The notes under the pieces are model-generated. The model was not told the origin of the DNA and searched no databases. It worked only from the letters and a program-made list of their open reading frames with translations. The translations under genes were made by a program, and so were the position numbers. From Micromonospora luteifusca (GTDB taxonomy: Bacteria; Actinomycetota; Actinomycetes; Mycobacteriales; Micromonosporaceae), in contig NZ_JAFBBP010000001.1 of the NCBI RefSeq assembly GCF_016907275.1, positions 6,376,001-6,440,000 on the forward strand: a stretch of 64,000 nt of DNA. The letters are read 5' to 3'. Below, piece after piece: positions 42,567-51,000 of this stretch; position 1 is the stretch's first letter; each line of letters starts with the position of its first letter.

Positions 42567-43666
42567 GATGTCTCATCTCCGTGGGGGTGCGTGCCGCCCG
42601 CGCGTCGCCGGGCCAGCAGCCGACGGATCCCGTCGACCACCGCCGGCGCGTCGGTCAGCACCTGCTCGTTGGTGAAGCGAAGCACGTCCAGCCCGAGGAG
42701 TTGCAACTGCACGTCTCTCCGCCGATCGTTGGCGAAAGCGATTCGCCCACGATGCTCCGGGCCGTCCACCTCGACCGCAAGACCCTCCACGGGCCAAAAC
42801 AGATCCAGTCGGTACGCCGCACCCAGGACATGCCACTCGTAGGTCTGGTTCCACCGCCGGCCCCGCGCCCAGTCGTGCGGCGCGAGCGCGCGTTCCAACG
42901 CCTGCTCGGCGGTGCTGTCACCGCGTGGCACGCCCGCGATCGGCGGCCAGGCCAGCACCGTCGACTCCGGCTCGACGGCGGTGGCCGGAATCCGTTCGTT
43001 CGTGCTGGCCAGCTCGGCGAATCGTGCCGGCACCGGCACCGGGACCGAGCGCACCCGGTCGGCGTGGCGCAGCGGGCCACCGGCCAACCACACCGTGAAG
43101 CCGCCGTGCCGCACGAGCCACTCGGCGGCGGCCACCAGCGTCCGCTCGGCGTCCGCATCCAGGTCAGGCAGGGCCACGACGAGTACGCAGCTCTCCCGGT
43201 CGTACGCCTCGGCGATCACCCGGGCGAGCCCGGCGGCGCGTACCCCCGGGGCGAAGCGGGACCGGCCGGCGGGGCGGCGCCGACCGCGCAGCCCACGCTC
43301 GGCGAGGTCGGCGAGGAACGGGCCGAAGTGCCGGGAGCGGGCGGCGGTACGGGCCGCGAGGGCGCGCACCGCCGCCACGCCGAGCGTGCCCTCGCTGTCG
43401 AAACGGTCGGCCCCTGCCAGCCAGCGGGGAAACATCGCGAGGGCTGCGGTGTCCAGTTGGTCGAGCAGGGTGTCCACGAGGTCACCGAGCGGACCCGCCA
43501 CCGTGGGCCGGTAGTGCACGATCGCGGGCGCTGCCGGTGGCAACGGGTCCAGTGCCACCCGCAGCAGCTCCGGGTCGACGTCCGGCAGGTGACTCACTCG
43601 CCGCGTCGGCGGGGTAGCCCACCAGGCCCCGTTGGCGTCTACGTCGACCCAAACGGGCTGCGCCAT
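42563..43666 (-). CDS. DUF559-type endonuclease (PD-(D/E)XK / Vsr-like fold)
   Basis: A 367-aa protein. The C-terminal 115 residues carry the DUF559 signature: Asp288 in YRLDLFW, then the E-x-D pair Glu299/Asp301 in LAVEVDGPEH, and DRRRDVQLQLLGLDVLRF followed by TNEQVL. A supporting Glu is in TAEQALERAL near residue 254. This fold is related to very-short-patch repair and restriction endonucleases. The N-terminal 240 residues are unrecognised and contain several Trp/Pro-rich segments. It begins 65 bp after the WGR gene and its stop overlaps the winged-helix start by 4 bp. Confidence 0.8.
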   Translation of the reverse strand: MAQPVWVDVDANGAWWATPPTRRVSHLPDVDPELLRVALDPLPPAAPAIVHYRPTVAGPLGDLVDTLLDQLDTAALAMFPRWLAGADRFDSEGTLGVAAVRALAARTAARSRHFGPFLADLAERGLRGRRRPAGRSRFAPGVRAAGLARVIAEAYDRESCVLVVALPDLDADAERTLVAAAEWLVRHGGFTVWLAGGPLRHADRVRSVPVPVPARFAELASTNERIPATAVEPESTVLAWPPIAGVPRGDSTAEQALERALAPHDWARGRRWNQTYEWHVLGAAYRLDLFWPVEGLAVEVDGPEHRGRIAFANDRRRDVQLQLLGLDVLRFTNEQVLTDAPAVVDGIRRLLARRRAGGTHPHGDETS

Positions 43667-43731
43667 GCCGGCACCCTACGACACGGGCGTGCGCGACCGG
43701 GACCCCCTCGGCAGCGGTTGCGATCGGTTGC

Positions 43732-45150
43732 TCAGCGCAGACGGCGGATGTCGCCGAACGCCCGGTAGAACCCGCCACGGCTGGACTCGCGGACCTCGGT
43801 CACCAGATAGCGGGCGCCCGGCTCGCGGATCCCCTTGGGGAACTGCACCGACCAGTCACGCCGGTAGCCGTCGGACAGCACCTGAACCCGCATCCGCCCC
43901 CGATCGTCGAGGCACTGCACGATCACGCCGCCGCCCGCGTCGCTGGTCACCTCGACGATCGTCGGCTCGACCGGCCGAGGCGCCTGGCGGGGAGCCTTGA
44001 TGTCGCGCACCGCGGGCACATCCCCGGCCTGGGCCGCCCGGATCGCCGGCTCGCTCGCGTCGATGCAGGCGAGATGGCCGCCGGTGGTGACAACATAGAG
44101 CCGGTCGTCGTGATACTGCATCGAGTACGCCGAGCCGCAGCCGGTGCCGAGTTTCCACAACCGGGTGCCCGCCGCGTCGAAGCAGTAGATCGAGGACTGG
44201 CTGTCACCAGCGAAGACGTACCGGCCGCCCTCCGCCGTGGCGCAGGAGAACACCGGGGCGTCGCACAGGTAGCTGCGTTCGAACCGACCGGCCTTGGACA
44301 GGCGCACCACCTCACGGGTGCCAGTTCCGGCGAAGACGCTGCCGTGCTCCTGCCAGCCGAAGAGCACCGAACCGGTCCTGGTGTGCCACAGTTCGCGGCC
44401 GGTACGCCACTCGTAGCCGGTCACCCCCTGCGAATGGCCGTGGTAGATCGCGTCGGTGTCGCACCGCACCATCCAGGCCGAGCGGCCCCGCCCGGGCCTG
44501 CGCCACAGGAACTCGTCCTCGTGGTCGACCGCGGTGATCCCGCCGTCGGCGTCCGAGACGCCCAGGACACCGTCGTGGATGTCCAGCCAGTAGATGTCGA
44601 TCTCCGGAGCGATCGCGTACGCCACCCGGGGGACCTTCCCGGAGAGGTCGTAGACGTTGCCGTCATCGCATCCGGCGTAAATCCAGGCGTCGTCGGCGAC
44701 GATGCACTTCACGCCGTCGGGGAGGCGGACCTGGCTGCGCACCTGGGCGTCGTGGTCGAGCGTGGTGATCACACCGTGCTCGTTGCCGACCATGCAGTGC
44801 CGCCCGTCGACGAAGATGCCGAAGGCGGGGGCGCCGGAGTCGTAACGCCAGAGCACCGGTGCGGTGTGGGCGGTGGAGCGGGTGCTGACGATCTGCCGTC
44901 GGGAGACGGTGCGCTTCTGTCGGACGCCGGGGACCGCCGGTGCATAGCCCTTGCGGACCTTCTCCCCGATCTTCTTCGCCGCGGCTGCCCGGGCCCGCGC
45001 ATTGTCCGGATAGGCGCTCGCCTTGACCTGCCCCTGGTCGCCGATCCGACCGAAGCGCACGGTCAGTGTGGCATCGTCGACGCTGACCTCGTAAAACTTG
45101 TGCGCACCGTCCACTTCGGACAGTTCGAGGTAGGTCGTCTCCTGGGACAT
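43732..45150 (-). CDS. WGR domain protein with PQQ-like beta-propeller
   Basis: A 472-aa protein. Residues about 5-75 match a WGR domain, with FGRIGDQGQV in place of the WGR motif; in PARPs and bacterial proteins this domain contacts DNA ends or nucleic acid. Residues about 95-470 form a WD40/PQQ-type propeller with repeated blades such as GNEHGVITTLDHDAQV, YVFAGDSQSSIYCFDAAG and LYVVTTGGHLACIDAS. The protein has no signal peptide and is probably cytoplasmic. GGAGGTTCCC precedes the ATG. It is the first gene of a leftward run with the DUF559 nuclease 65 bp downstream, so it may be a DNA-sensing component of that system, or an unrelated neighbour. Confidence 0.78.
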   Translation of the reverse strand: MSQETTYLELSEVDGAHKFYEVSVDDATLTVRFGRIGDQGQVKASAYPDNARARAAAAKKIGEKVRKGYAPAVPGVRQKRTVSRRQIVSTRSTAHTAPVLWRYDSGAPAFGIFVDGRHCMVGNEHGVITTLDHDAQVRSQVRLPDGVKCIVADDAWIYAGCDDGNVYDLSGKVPRVAYAIAPEIDIYWLDIHDGVLGVSDADGGITAVDHEDEFLWRRPGRGRSAWMVRCDTDAIYHGHSQGVTGYEWRTGRELWHTRTGSVLFGWQEHGSVFAGTGTREVVRLSKAGRFERSYLCDAPVFSCATAEGGRYVFAGDSQSSIYCFDAAGTRLWKLGTGCGSAYSMQYHDDRLYVVTTGGHLACIDASEPAIRAAQAGDVPAVRDIKAPRQAPRPVEPTIVEVTSDAGGGVIVQCLDDRGRMRVQVLSDGYRRDWSVQFPKGIREPGARYLVTEVRESSRGGFYRAFGDIRRLR

Positions 45151-45258
45151 GGGAACCTCCGAGGGGTCAGCGATCGGCTCGACGTGGCCGGCGCGGCGAC
45201 AGTGCCCACACGCTAACGGCGACCCCCGACACGATCGGCTCGTCCGAGCCTCGACACG

Positions 45259-46197
45259 TCAGTGCCCCGGCCGGCGCAGCGCGTCGTCACGGAGCACCGC
45301 GTGCGCACCGACGGTCTGGTTGACGATCTGCGTCACCCGTACGTCGACAGTGACGCTGGCCAGCGCCACGGCGTCCGGGCGGCTGAGGCCGTGCAACCGC
45401 TGCATCAGGGTCAGCATCGAGTCCAGGGCCATGAACGTGGCGTCGTCGAGGGACGCGCCGATCCCCTGGGTCAGCCAGGCGTCGGCGATGCGGGCCACCG
45501 GCCCGGTGACCGGGAAGTCGTCGCGGACGTCGAAGGTCAGCGTCACCTCGTCCATCGGACATTCGATGGCGGTGCCGCCCACCTCGCCGTCGCCCTGTGC
45601 GGCGTGCCCGTCCCCGACGGAGAACAGCGCCTCGTCGACCGGGATCGGCAGCAGCAGGGTGCTGCCGGCGGTGAGGTCCTTGCAGTCCAGGTTGCCCCCC
45701 CAGGCGCGCGGCGGGATCGTCGAATGACGCCCCGGCTCGGCGGGTGGCATCCCGAGCACACCCATGAAGGGCCGGAGCGTGACGGTGTGGCCATGCTGGT
45801 TGCGACCGGTCATCGTCACGGGGTCCAGCTCCCAGGAATGCACGACGCCTTCCTGGTCGACGCCGTACCGCTGGTTGAAGCCGCTGGGCCAACCGCCGGC
45901 CACGGTGGTGCCCCAGGTGGCCGGGACGACCGCGTCGATGCGTACCGCGAGGGTCTGGCCGGCGCGAGCGCCACGGACCGCGACCGGACCGATCAGCGCG
46001 TGCCCGTGGTCGGGTTGGTACTGCGGCGCCCGGGGTCGGTCCCGGTGCGAGCCGCCGGGATACGCGCCGGCCGACCACCAGCAGTCCAGGGTGCGGTAGG
46101 TGACGGTGTCGCCGGGGTCGATGGTGAGCACGGGGGCGAAATCGGGGGAGAAGTGGCCGTGCAGGGTGTCGTCCCCGGGCGTGAGGGTGTGTCGCAT
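45259..46197 (-). CDS. Acetamidase/formamidase family protein
   Basis: A 312-aa enzyme of the FmdA_AmdA family, which hydrolyses formamide, acetamide or related amides to ammonia and acid. The family landmarks are HTLTPGDDTLHGHFSPD at the N-terminus, the HALIGPVAVRGARAGQTL barrel strand, WGGNLDCKDLTAGSTLLLP and FSVGDGHAAQGDGEV, which includes zinc-liganding and catalytic residues. ATG at 46197 is taken as start (a TTG at 46200 precedes it). It lies downstream of a strong hairpin and has no pathway neighbour. Confidence 0.88.
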   Translation of the reverse strand: MRHTLTPGDDTLHGHFSPDFAPVLTIDPGDTVTYRTLDCWWSAGAYPGGSHRDRPRAPQYQPDHGHALIGPVAVRGARAGQTLAVRIDAVVPATWGTTVAGGWPSGFNQRYGVDQEGVVHSWELDPVTMTGRNQHGHTVTLRPFMGVLGMPPAEPGRHSTIPPRAWGGNLDCKDLTAGSTLLLPIPVDEALFSVGDGHAAQGDGEVGGTAIECPMDEVTLTFDVRDDFPVTGPVARIADAWLTQGIGASLDDATFMALDSMLTLMQRLHGLSRPDAVALASVTVDVRVTQIVNQTVGAHAVLRDDALRRPGH

Positions 46198-46238
46198 CAA
46201 TGCAGGCTAGTGGCCTCTGATCCGCGCCGGAGTGCCGC

Positions 46239-46270
46239 TGTGCGGCGGGTGCCGGAGCACCCGCCGCACA
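46239..46270 (-). terminator. Hairpin terminator after the deacetylase gene
   Basis: A perfect 14-bp stem (46239-46252 with 46257-46270) and 4-base loop lies 20 bp below the stop codon of the CE4 gene, separating it from the formamidase gene. Confidence 0.8.
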
Positions 46271-46289
46271 CCTAGTCGGTCCGGGTGGG

Positions 46290-47336
46290 TCAGCCTGCGG
46301 TGCAGGAGCGGATCTGCGGGCGGGCGCTGCTGTTGCCGTTGGTCATCGTGGTGAAGCCGAAGGTGTTGCCGCTGCCGTTGGACCGCATGGTCATGACGGT
46401 GCCGCTGCTGTCCCAGGTGGCGTTGCCGTTCCAGATGGTGGAGACCCGCTGCGGTGCGGTGATGGCCACCACCACGGTCCACGTGCTGGCGCCGCTGACC
46501 GTCACCGACGTGTTGTACCGGTCGCCCCAGACGTTGGGGGTCGTCGCCGTCGCGGTGCAGCTGCCGTTGCCGGGCGGCGGAGTCCCCGTGCTGGGCGGCG
46601 GGGTGCCGGTGCTGGGCGGCGGGGTCGAGCCGTCGGGCGCGACCGCACGGCCGGTGGACGGCGAGATCATGCCGGGGCACAGGTTGCGGCTGGTCAGGTT
46701 GGCGACGATCTGGGGGATCGCGTCGCGGGTGTTCTGGATCCCGTCGTGCATGAGGATGACCTGACCCGCCTGGAGGCGGCTCGCGTTGGACACGATCTGG
46801 CCGACGCTCGCGCCGTTCCAGTCCTGTGAGTCCACGTCCCAGATCACCTGGCGCATGCCGAGCGAGGACGCGACCGACTGGAGGGTGGAGTTGGTTTCCC
46901 CGTACGGCGGCCGGAACAACTGCGGTCGGACGCCGGTGGCCGACTGGATCGCCGAGCTGGTCTGGGACAGGTCGGACTGCATCTGAGACTGGCTCATCGA
47001 GGTCATGTGGGCGTGGTTCCAGCTGTGGTTGGCGACCCACATGCCGGCGGCCACCTGTGCCTGCGCCGCCGACCGGTTGTTCTGGACGTTCTGCCCGACG
47101 TTGAACATCGTGGCCCGTACGCCGTTGTTGCGCAGCACGTTCAGCAACGCGCTGGTGTTGCCGGTCGGGCCGTCATCGAAGGTGAGGCCGACGTAGCCGT
47201 TGCAGGTGGCGGCGCTCGACGGGGTCGAGGTGGCCGCGAGGACGACGCCGCACATCGCCACGGCGGTGGTGAGGACGGCCAGTGCCGCGCGCAACCGCCT
47301 CGACCGCGGGGCCGTGCCGGGGGAGAGCCTGCTCAT
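46290..47336 (-). CDS. Secreted CE4 polysaccharide deacetylase with CBM2-like cellulose-binding module
   Basis: A 348-aa exported enzyme with a signal peptide (about 1-43). The CE4 (NodB) domain has TFDDGP (Asp54/Asp55, catalytic base and metal ligand), HSWNH (His104/His108, metal ligands), RPPYGE and VILMHD (C-terminal motifs). Such enzymes deacetylate xylan, chitin or peptidoglycan. A Thr/Pro/Ser/Gly linker (three near-copies of PPPSTGT, encoded by 21-bp repeats at about 46573-46625) leads to a C-terminal CBM2-like domain of about 85 residues bounded by two cysteines, consistent with binding to cellulose or chitin. ATG at 47336 has GAGAAGGGG upstream. Confidence 0.9.
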   Translation of the reverse strand: MSRLSPGTAPRSRRLRAALAVLTTAVAMCGVVLAATSTPSSAATCNGYVGLTFDDGPTGNTSALLNVLRNNGVRATMFNVGQNVQNNRSAAQAQVAAGMWVANHSWNHAHMTSMSQSQMQSDLSQTSSAIQSATGVRPQLFRPPYGETNSTLQSVASSLGMRQVIWDVDSQDWNGASVGQIVSNASRLQAGQVILMHDGIQNTRDAIPQIVANLTSRNLCPGMISPSTGRAVAPDGSTPPPSTGTPPPSTGTPPPGNGSCTATATTPNVWGDRYNTSVTVSGASTWTVVVAITAPQRVSTIWNGNATWDSSGTVMTMRSNGSGNTFGFTTMTNGNSSARPQIRSCTAG

Positions 47337-47632
47337 CTGGTGCCCCTTCTCGCAGGCCGGATGCGCCCAGTGTGCGGGCAGCACAGTCCGGACAGGTGTG
47401 GGTGGGTGGGGAGGTCGAACCGAAACCGTCACGACGTCGATCGCATTGACCTCAATGGATCGGAGTATTGCAGTGAGAATTCCAACACGTCAACAAGTTC
47501 CGGTAACACTCCGAAACGAGTCGGGGTGACGCGCGGCGGGTCACGTCGGGTCTGGCCAGGGTGGGCTGGCCGTAGGTGTGCACCCTTTGGCCGTCGGCGG
47601 ACAAGGTCCCGCTCGAAGTGATCCGACATTTG

Positions 47633-47645
47633 CCGAAACTATCGG
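47633..47645. promoter_or_regulatory. Palindromic operator candidate CCGAAACTATCGG
   Basis: CCGAAACTATCGG is symmetrical except for one central pair, extends to 15 bases with the outer G and C, and resembles the CGAAANTTTCG operators of xylan-type LacI regulators. A weaker copy, CCGGAACTATCAG, is at 47835-47847 and overlaps the likely -10 region of the GH92 promoter. Confidence 0.45.
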
Positions 47646-47814
47646 CGTCGATCCGGTGGCATGAGCGGGTCGGCTCAGGAGGCGGGACTCGGCACCGGTC
47701 GGTGTGCGCGATCGGCGGGCTCTTCGCCCCCGCATGCACCGCGGCGCCGACGGTCCGACACGCTGACCCGGGCCCTGACCGGCACCCGGTGGACGTTTCG
47801 CTTCGATCAACCCG

Positions 47815-47844
47815 TTGACACCGTCGTGCTGTGCCCGGAACTAT
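47815..47844 (+). promoter_or_regulatory. Candidate promoter of the GH92 gene
   Basis: TTGACA (47815-47820) and AACTAT (47839-47844) are separated by 18 bp. The -10 match is imperfect. It overlaps the second copy of the AACTATC motif, about 170 bp upstream of the start codon. Confidence 0.4.
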
Positions 47845-48010
47845 CAGCGGCAGTCCACTGCTCCCGCCCTCATCGGTCGAGTCTCATGACAACGATGTCA
47901 GGCCTACTCCGAAGGAGAGCGTATTGGCCGAGACCGGCGGGCCCAGCGGTCCACTCTGCCCAGACGTTCGACGTACTCGACCCCGATCGAGTCGAAAGGC
48001 ACCGTCCCTC

Positions 48011-51000
48011 ATGTCGCACAGCCCCCATGCGCGTTCCCTGCCACCCCGCCTGATCGCCGTGACAACAGCCGCCCTGCTACCGCTGGGACTGCTCGTCGCC
48101 GCGCCCCTGGCCCACGCCGCTCCCGCCGCGGCAACGCCCGGCAACTTCAGCTCCTCGTTCGAGCCGGCCGACCCGCAACCCGTCACCAGCACTGTCGAGC
48201 TTGGCGCGAACGGAAAGCCGGTCCAGGCGAACGCGAGCGGCCAGGTCAACACGCTGCCCGGCAGCCTGCTCGGCCAGGTCAGCACCGTGACCGCGAGCGC
48301 CGAGCACCCGCCGGACGAGGTCGCCGCGAACCTCAAGGACGCCGACCCGTCGACCAAGTGGCTCATGTTCCAGCCGAGCGGCTGGGTGACCTACCAGCTC
48401 GCCAAGCCCGCGACGGTGGTGCGCTACTCGCTGACCGCGGCCAACGACGAACCGACCCGGGACCCCAAGGACTTCGTCGTGCAGGGGTCCAACGACGGCA
48501 GCACGTGGACCGACCTGGACAAGCGCGCCGGCGAGACGTTCAGCGGCCGCTTTGCCACCAAGACGTACAGCTTGACCAACACGAGCGCCTACGGCTTCTA
48601 CCGGCTGAACATCACCGCGAACTCCGGTGACTCGCTCGTGCAGCTCGCCGACTGGAACATCAGCGACGGCTCGGACGTCCTCCCGCCGATGGTCAGCGAA
48701 GCAACCGCCGGCCCGAGCGGTGGCTACACCACGAAGCCGGACGTCGGGTTCACCGGACTGGCGGCGCTGCGCTACGCGGGCGGTGCCGAGGGCAACGGCC
48801 GCTCGTACGCGACCAACAAGCTGTTCGACGTCCACATCCCGGTCGGACCCAAGACCCGGCTGTCGTACAAGCTCTTCCCCGAGTTCACCGGTAAGGACGC
48901 CGGATACCCGTCCACCTACGCCGCCGTCGACCTGCACTTCACCGACGGCAGCTACCTGAGCGGACGCTCACCCGTCGACCAGCACGGCTACCCGTTGACG
49001 GGCGCCGGACAGGGCGCATCGAAGGTGCTCTACGCCGACCAGTGGAACCTGGTGCAGGCCGACCTCGGCACCGTCGCACCCGGCAAGACGATCGACCGCA
49101 TCCTGCTCGCGTACGACAACCCGCAGGCCACCGGGGAGACCCGGTTCCAGGGCTGGATCGACGACATCGAGCTGACCGCCGCACCGGCGTCGATCGACGG
49201 CTCGAAGCTGACCAACTACGTCGACACCCGGCGCGGCACCAACTCGACGTCCGGCTTCTCGCGCGGCAACAACCTGCCGATCACCTCGGTGCCGAACGGC
49301 TTCAACTTCTTCACGCCGGTGACCGACGCGACCTCCGACACGTGGGAGTACCAGTACCACCGGATCAACAACGAGGCCAACCTGCCCATGCTGCAGGGTC
49401 TCGCGATCTCCCACGAGCCCAGCCCGTGGATGGGTGACCGCAACCAGATGTCAGTCATGCCGGTCGCCGGCGACGGACCCCTCACCGGCGCGCCCGCCAG
49501 CCGTGCGCTTGCCTTCCGCCACGACGACGAGACGGCACAGCCGGACCTCTACCGGGTCACGCTGCAGAACGGCCTGATCGCGGAGATGTCGCCCACCGAC
49601 CACGCCGGGATCATGCGGTTCACCTTCCCGGCCGGGCAGGCGACCGGAAGCCTCGTCTTCCACAACGGCACGTTCACCATCGGCGCGGACGGCACCTTCA
49701 CCGGCTGGGTCGACAACGGCAGCCCCCTGTCGGCCGGTCGGAGCCGCATGTTCGTGTCCGGTGCCTTCGACCGGGCACCGACCGCTTCCGCGGCGACGTC
49801 CGCCACCTTCGACCTCTCTGCGAGCCGGGAGGTGACGATGCGCCTCGCGACGTCGTTCCTCTCCGTCGACCAGGCGCGCCGGAACCTCGACCTGGAGGTC
49901 ACTGGTAAGAGCTTCGACCAGATCCACGCCGCCGCGACGGCCGCGTGGAAGGACCGGCTCGGCCGGGTCGAGGTGCGCGGCGCCACCGAAGCGCAGTTGG
50001 TCACGATGTACTCGAATCTGTACCGGCTGAACCTCTACCCGAACTCGCAGTCGGAGAACACCGGCACCGCCGCCGCACCACGCTGGCAGTACGCCAGCCC
50101 GGTCTCGACGCCGACCGGTGCATCGACCCCCACCCACACCGGCGCGAAGATCGTCGACGGGCAGATCTACGTCAACAACGGCTTCTGGGACACCTACCGC
50201 ACCGTGTGGCCCGCCTACGCTCTGCTGTACCCGGACATCGCCGCCAAGATCTCCGATGGGTTCGTGCAGCACTACCGCGACGGCGGCTGGATCGCCCGCT
50301 GGTCGTCCCCCGGCTACGCCGACCTGATGACCGGCACCAGCGCCAACGTGGCCCTGGCTCAGGCGTACCTCACCGGGGTCAAGCTGCCCGACCCGCTCGC
50401 GGCGTACAACGCGGCCGTCAAGGACGCGACCGTCGCGTCCGGGCGCGGCGAGGTCGGCCGCAAGGGCATCGAGACCTCCCTGTTCCTCGGCTACACGCCG
50501 ACCTCCACCGGGGAGTCGGTGTCGTGGGCGCTGGAGGGTTACATCAACGACTACGGCATCGGCAACATGGGTGCGGCCCTCGCCGAGGACCCGGCCACGC
50601 CGAAGTCGGAGCGTGCCCGACTCAAGGAGGAGTCGCGGTACTTCCTGGAGCGGGCCCAGAACTACGTCCACCTCTTCGACCCGAAGACGAAGCTCTTCCA
50701 GGGTCGCGACGCGGCCGGCAACTTCCTCGCCGGTGACCCGCTGGACTGGGGTGGCGTCTACACCGAGACCAACGGGTGGAACTTCACCTTCACCGCCCAG
50801 CAGGACGGTCAGGGCCTCGCCAACCTGTACGGCGGGCAGAAGGCGCTGCAGGACAAGCTCGACACGTTCTTCTCCACCCCCGAGAACGCCGACCGCCCCG
50901 GCGGGTACGGCGGCATCATCCACGAGATGATCGAGGCGCGCGCGGTGCGGATGGGGCAGCTCGGCATGAGCAACCAGCCGTCGCACCACATCCCGTACAT

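Larger units (their letters stand above)
47337..48010. other. Long intergenic region between divergent deacetylase and GH92 genes
   Basis: This 674-bp gap contains no supportable gene. It holds two copies of a CCGRAACTATC motif (47633-47645 and 47835-47847) and a TTGACA (47815-47820) placed for a GH92 promoter. The remainder is unremarkable. Confidence 0.6.

Noticed and set aside
38581..45150. Known BREX, DISARM or restriction-modification system
   Set aside because: No methyltransferase, PglZ-type phosphatase, PLD nuclease or Lon-like gene is present in the cluster, so these named systems do not fit.
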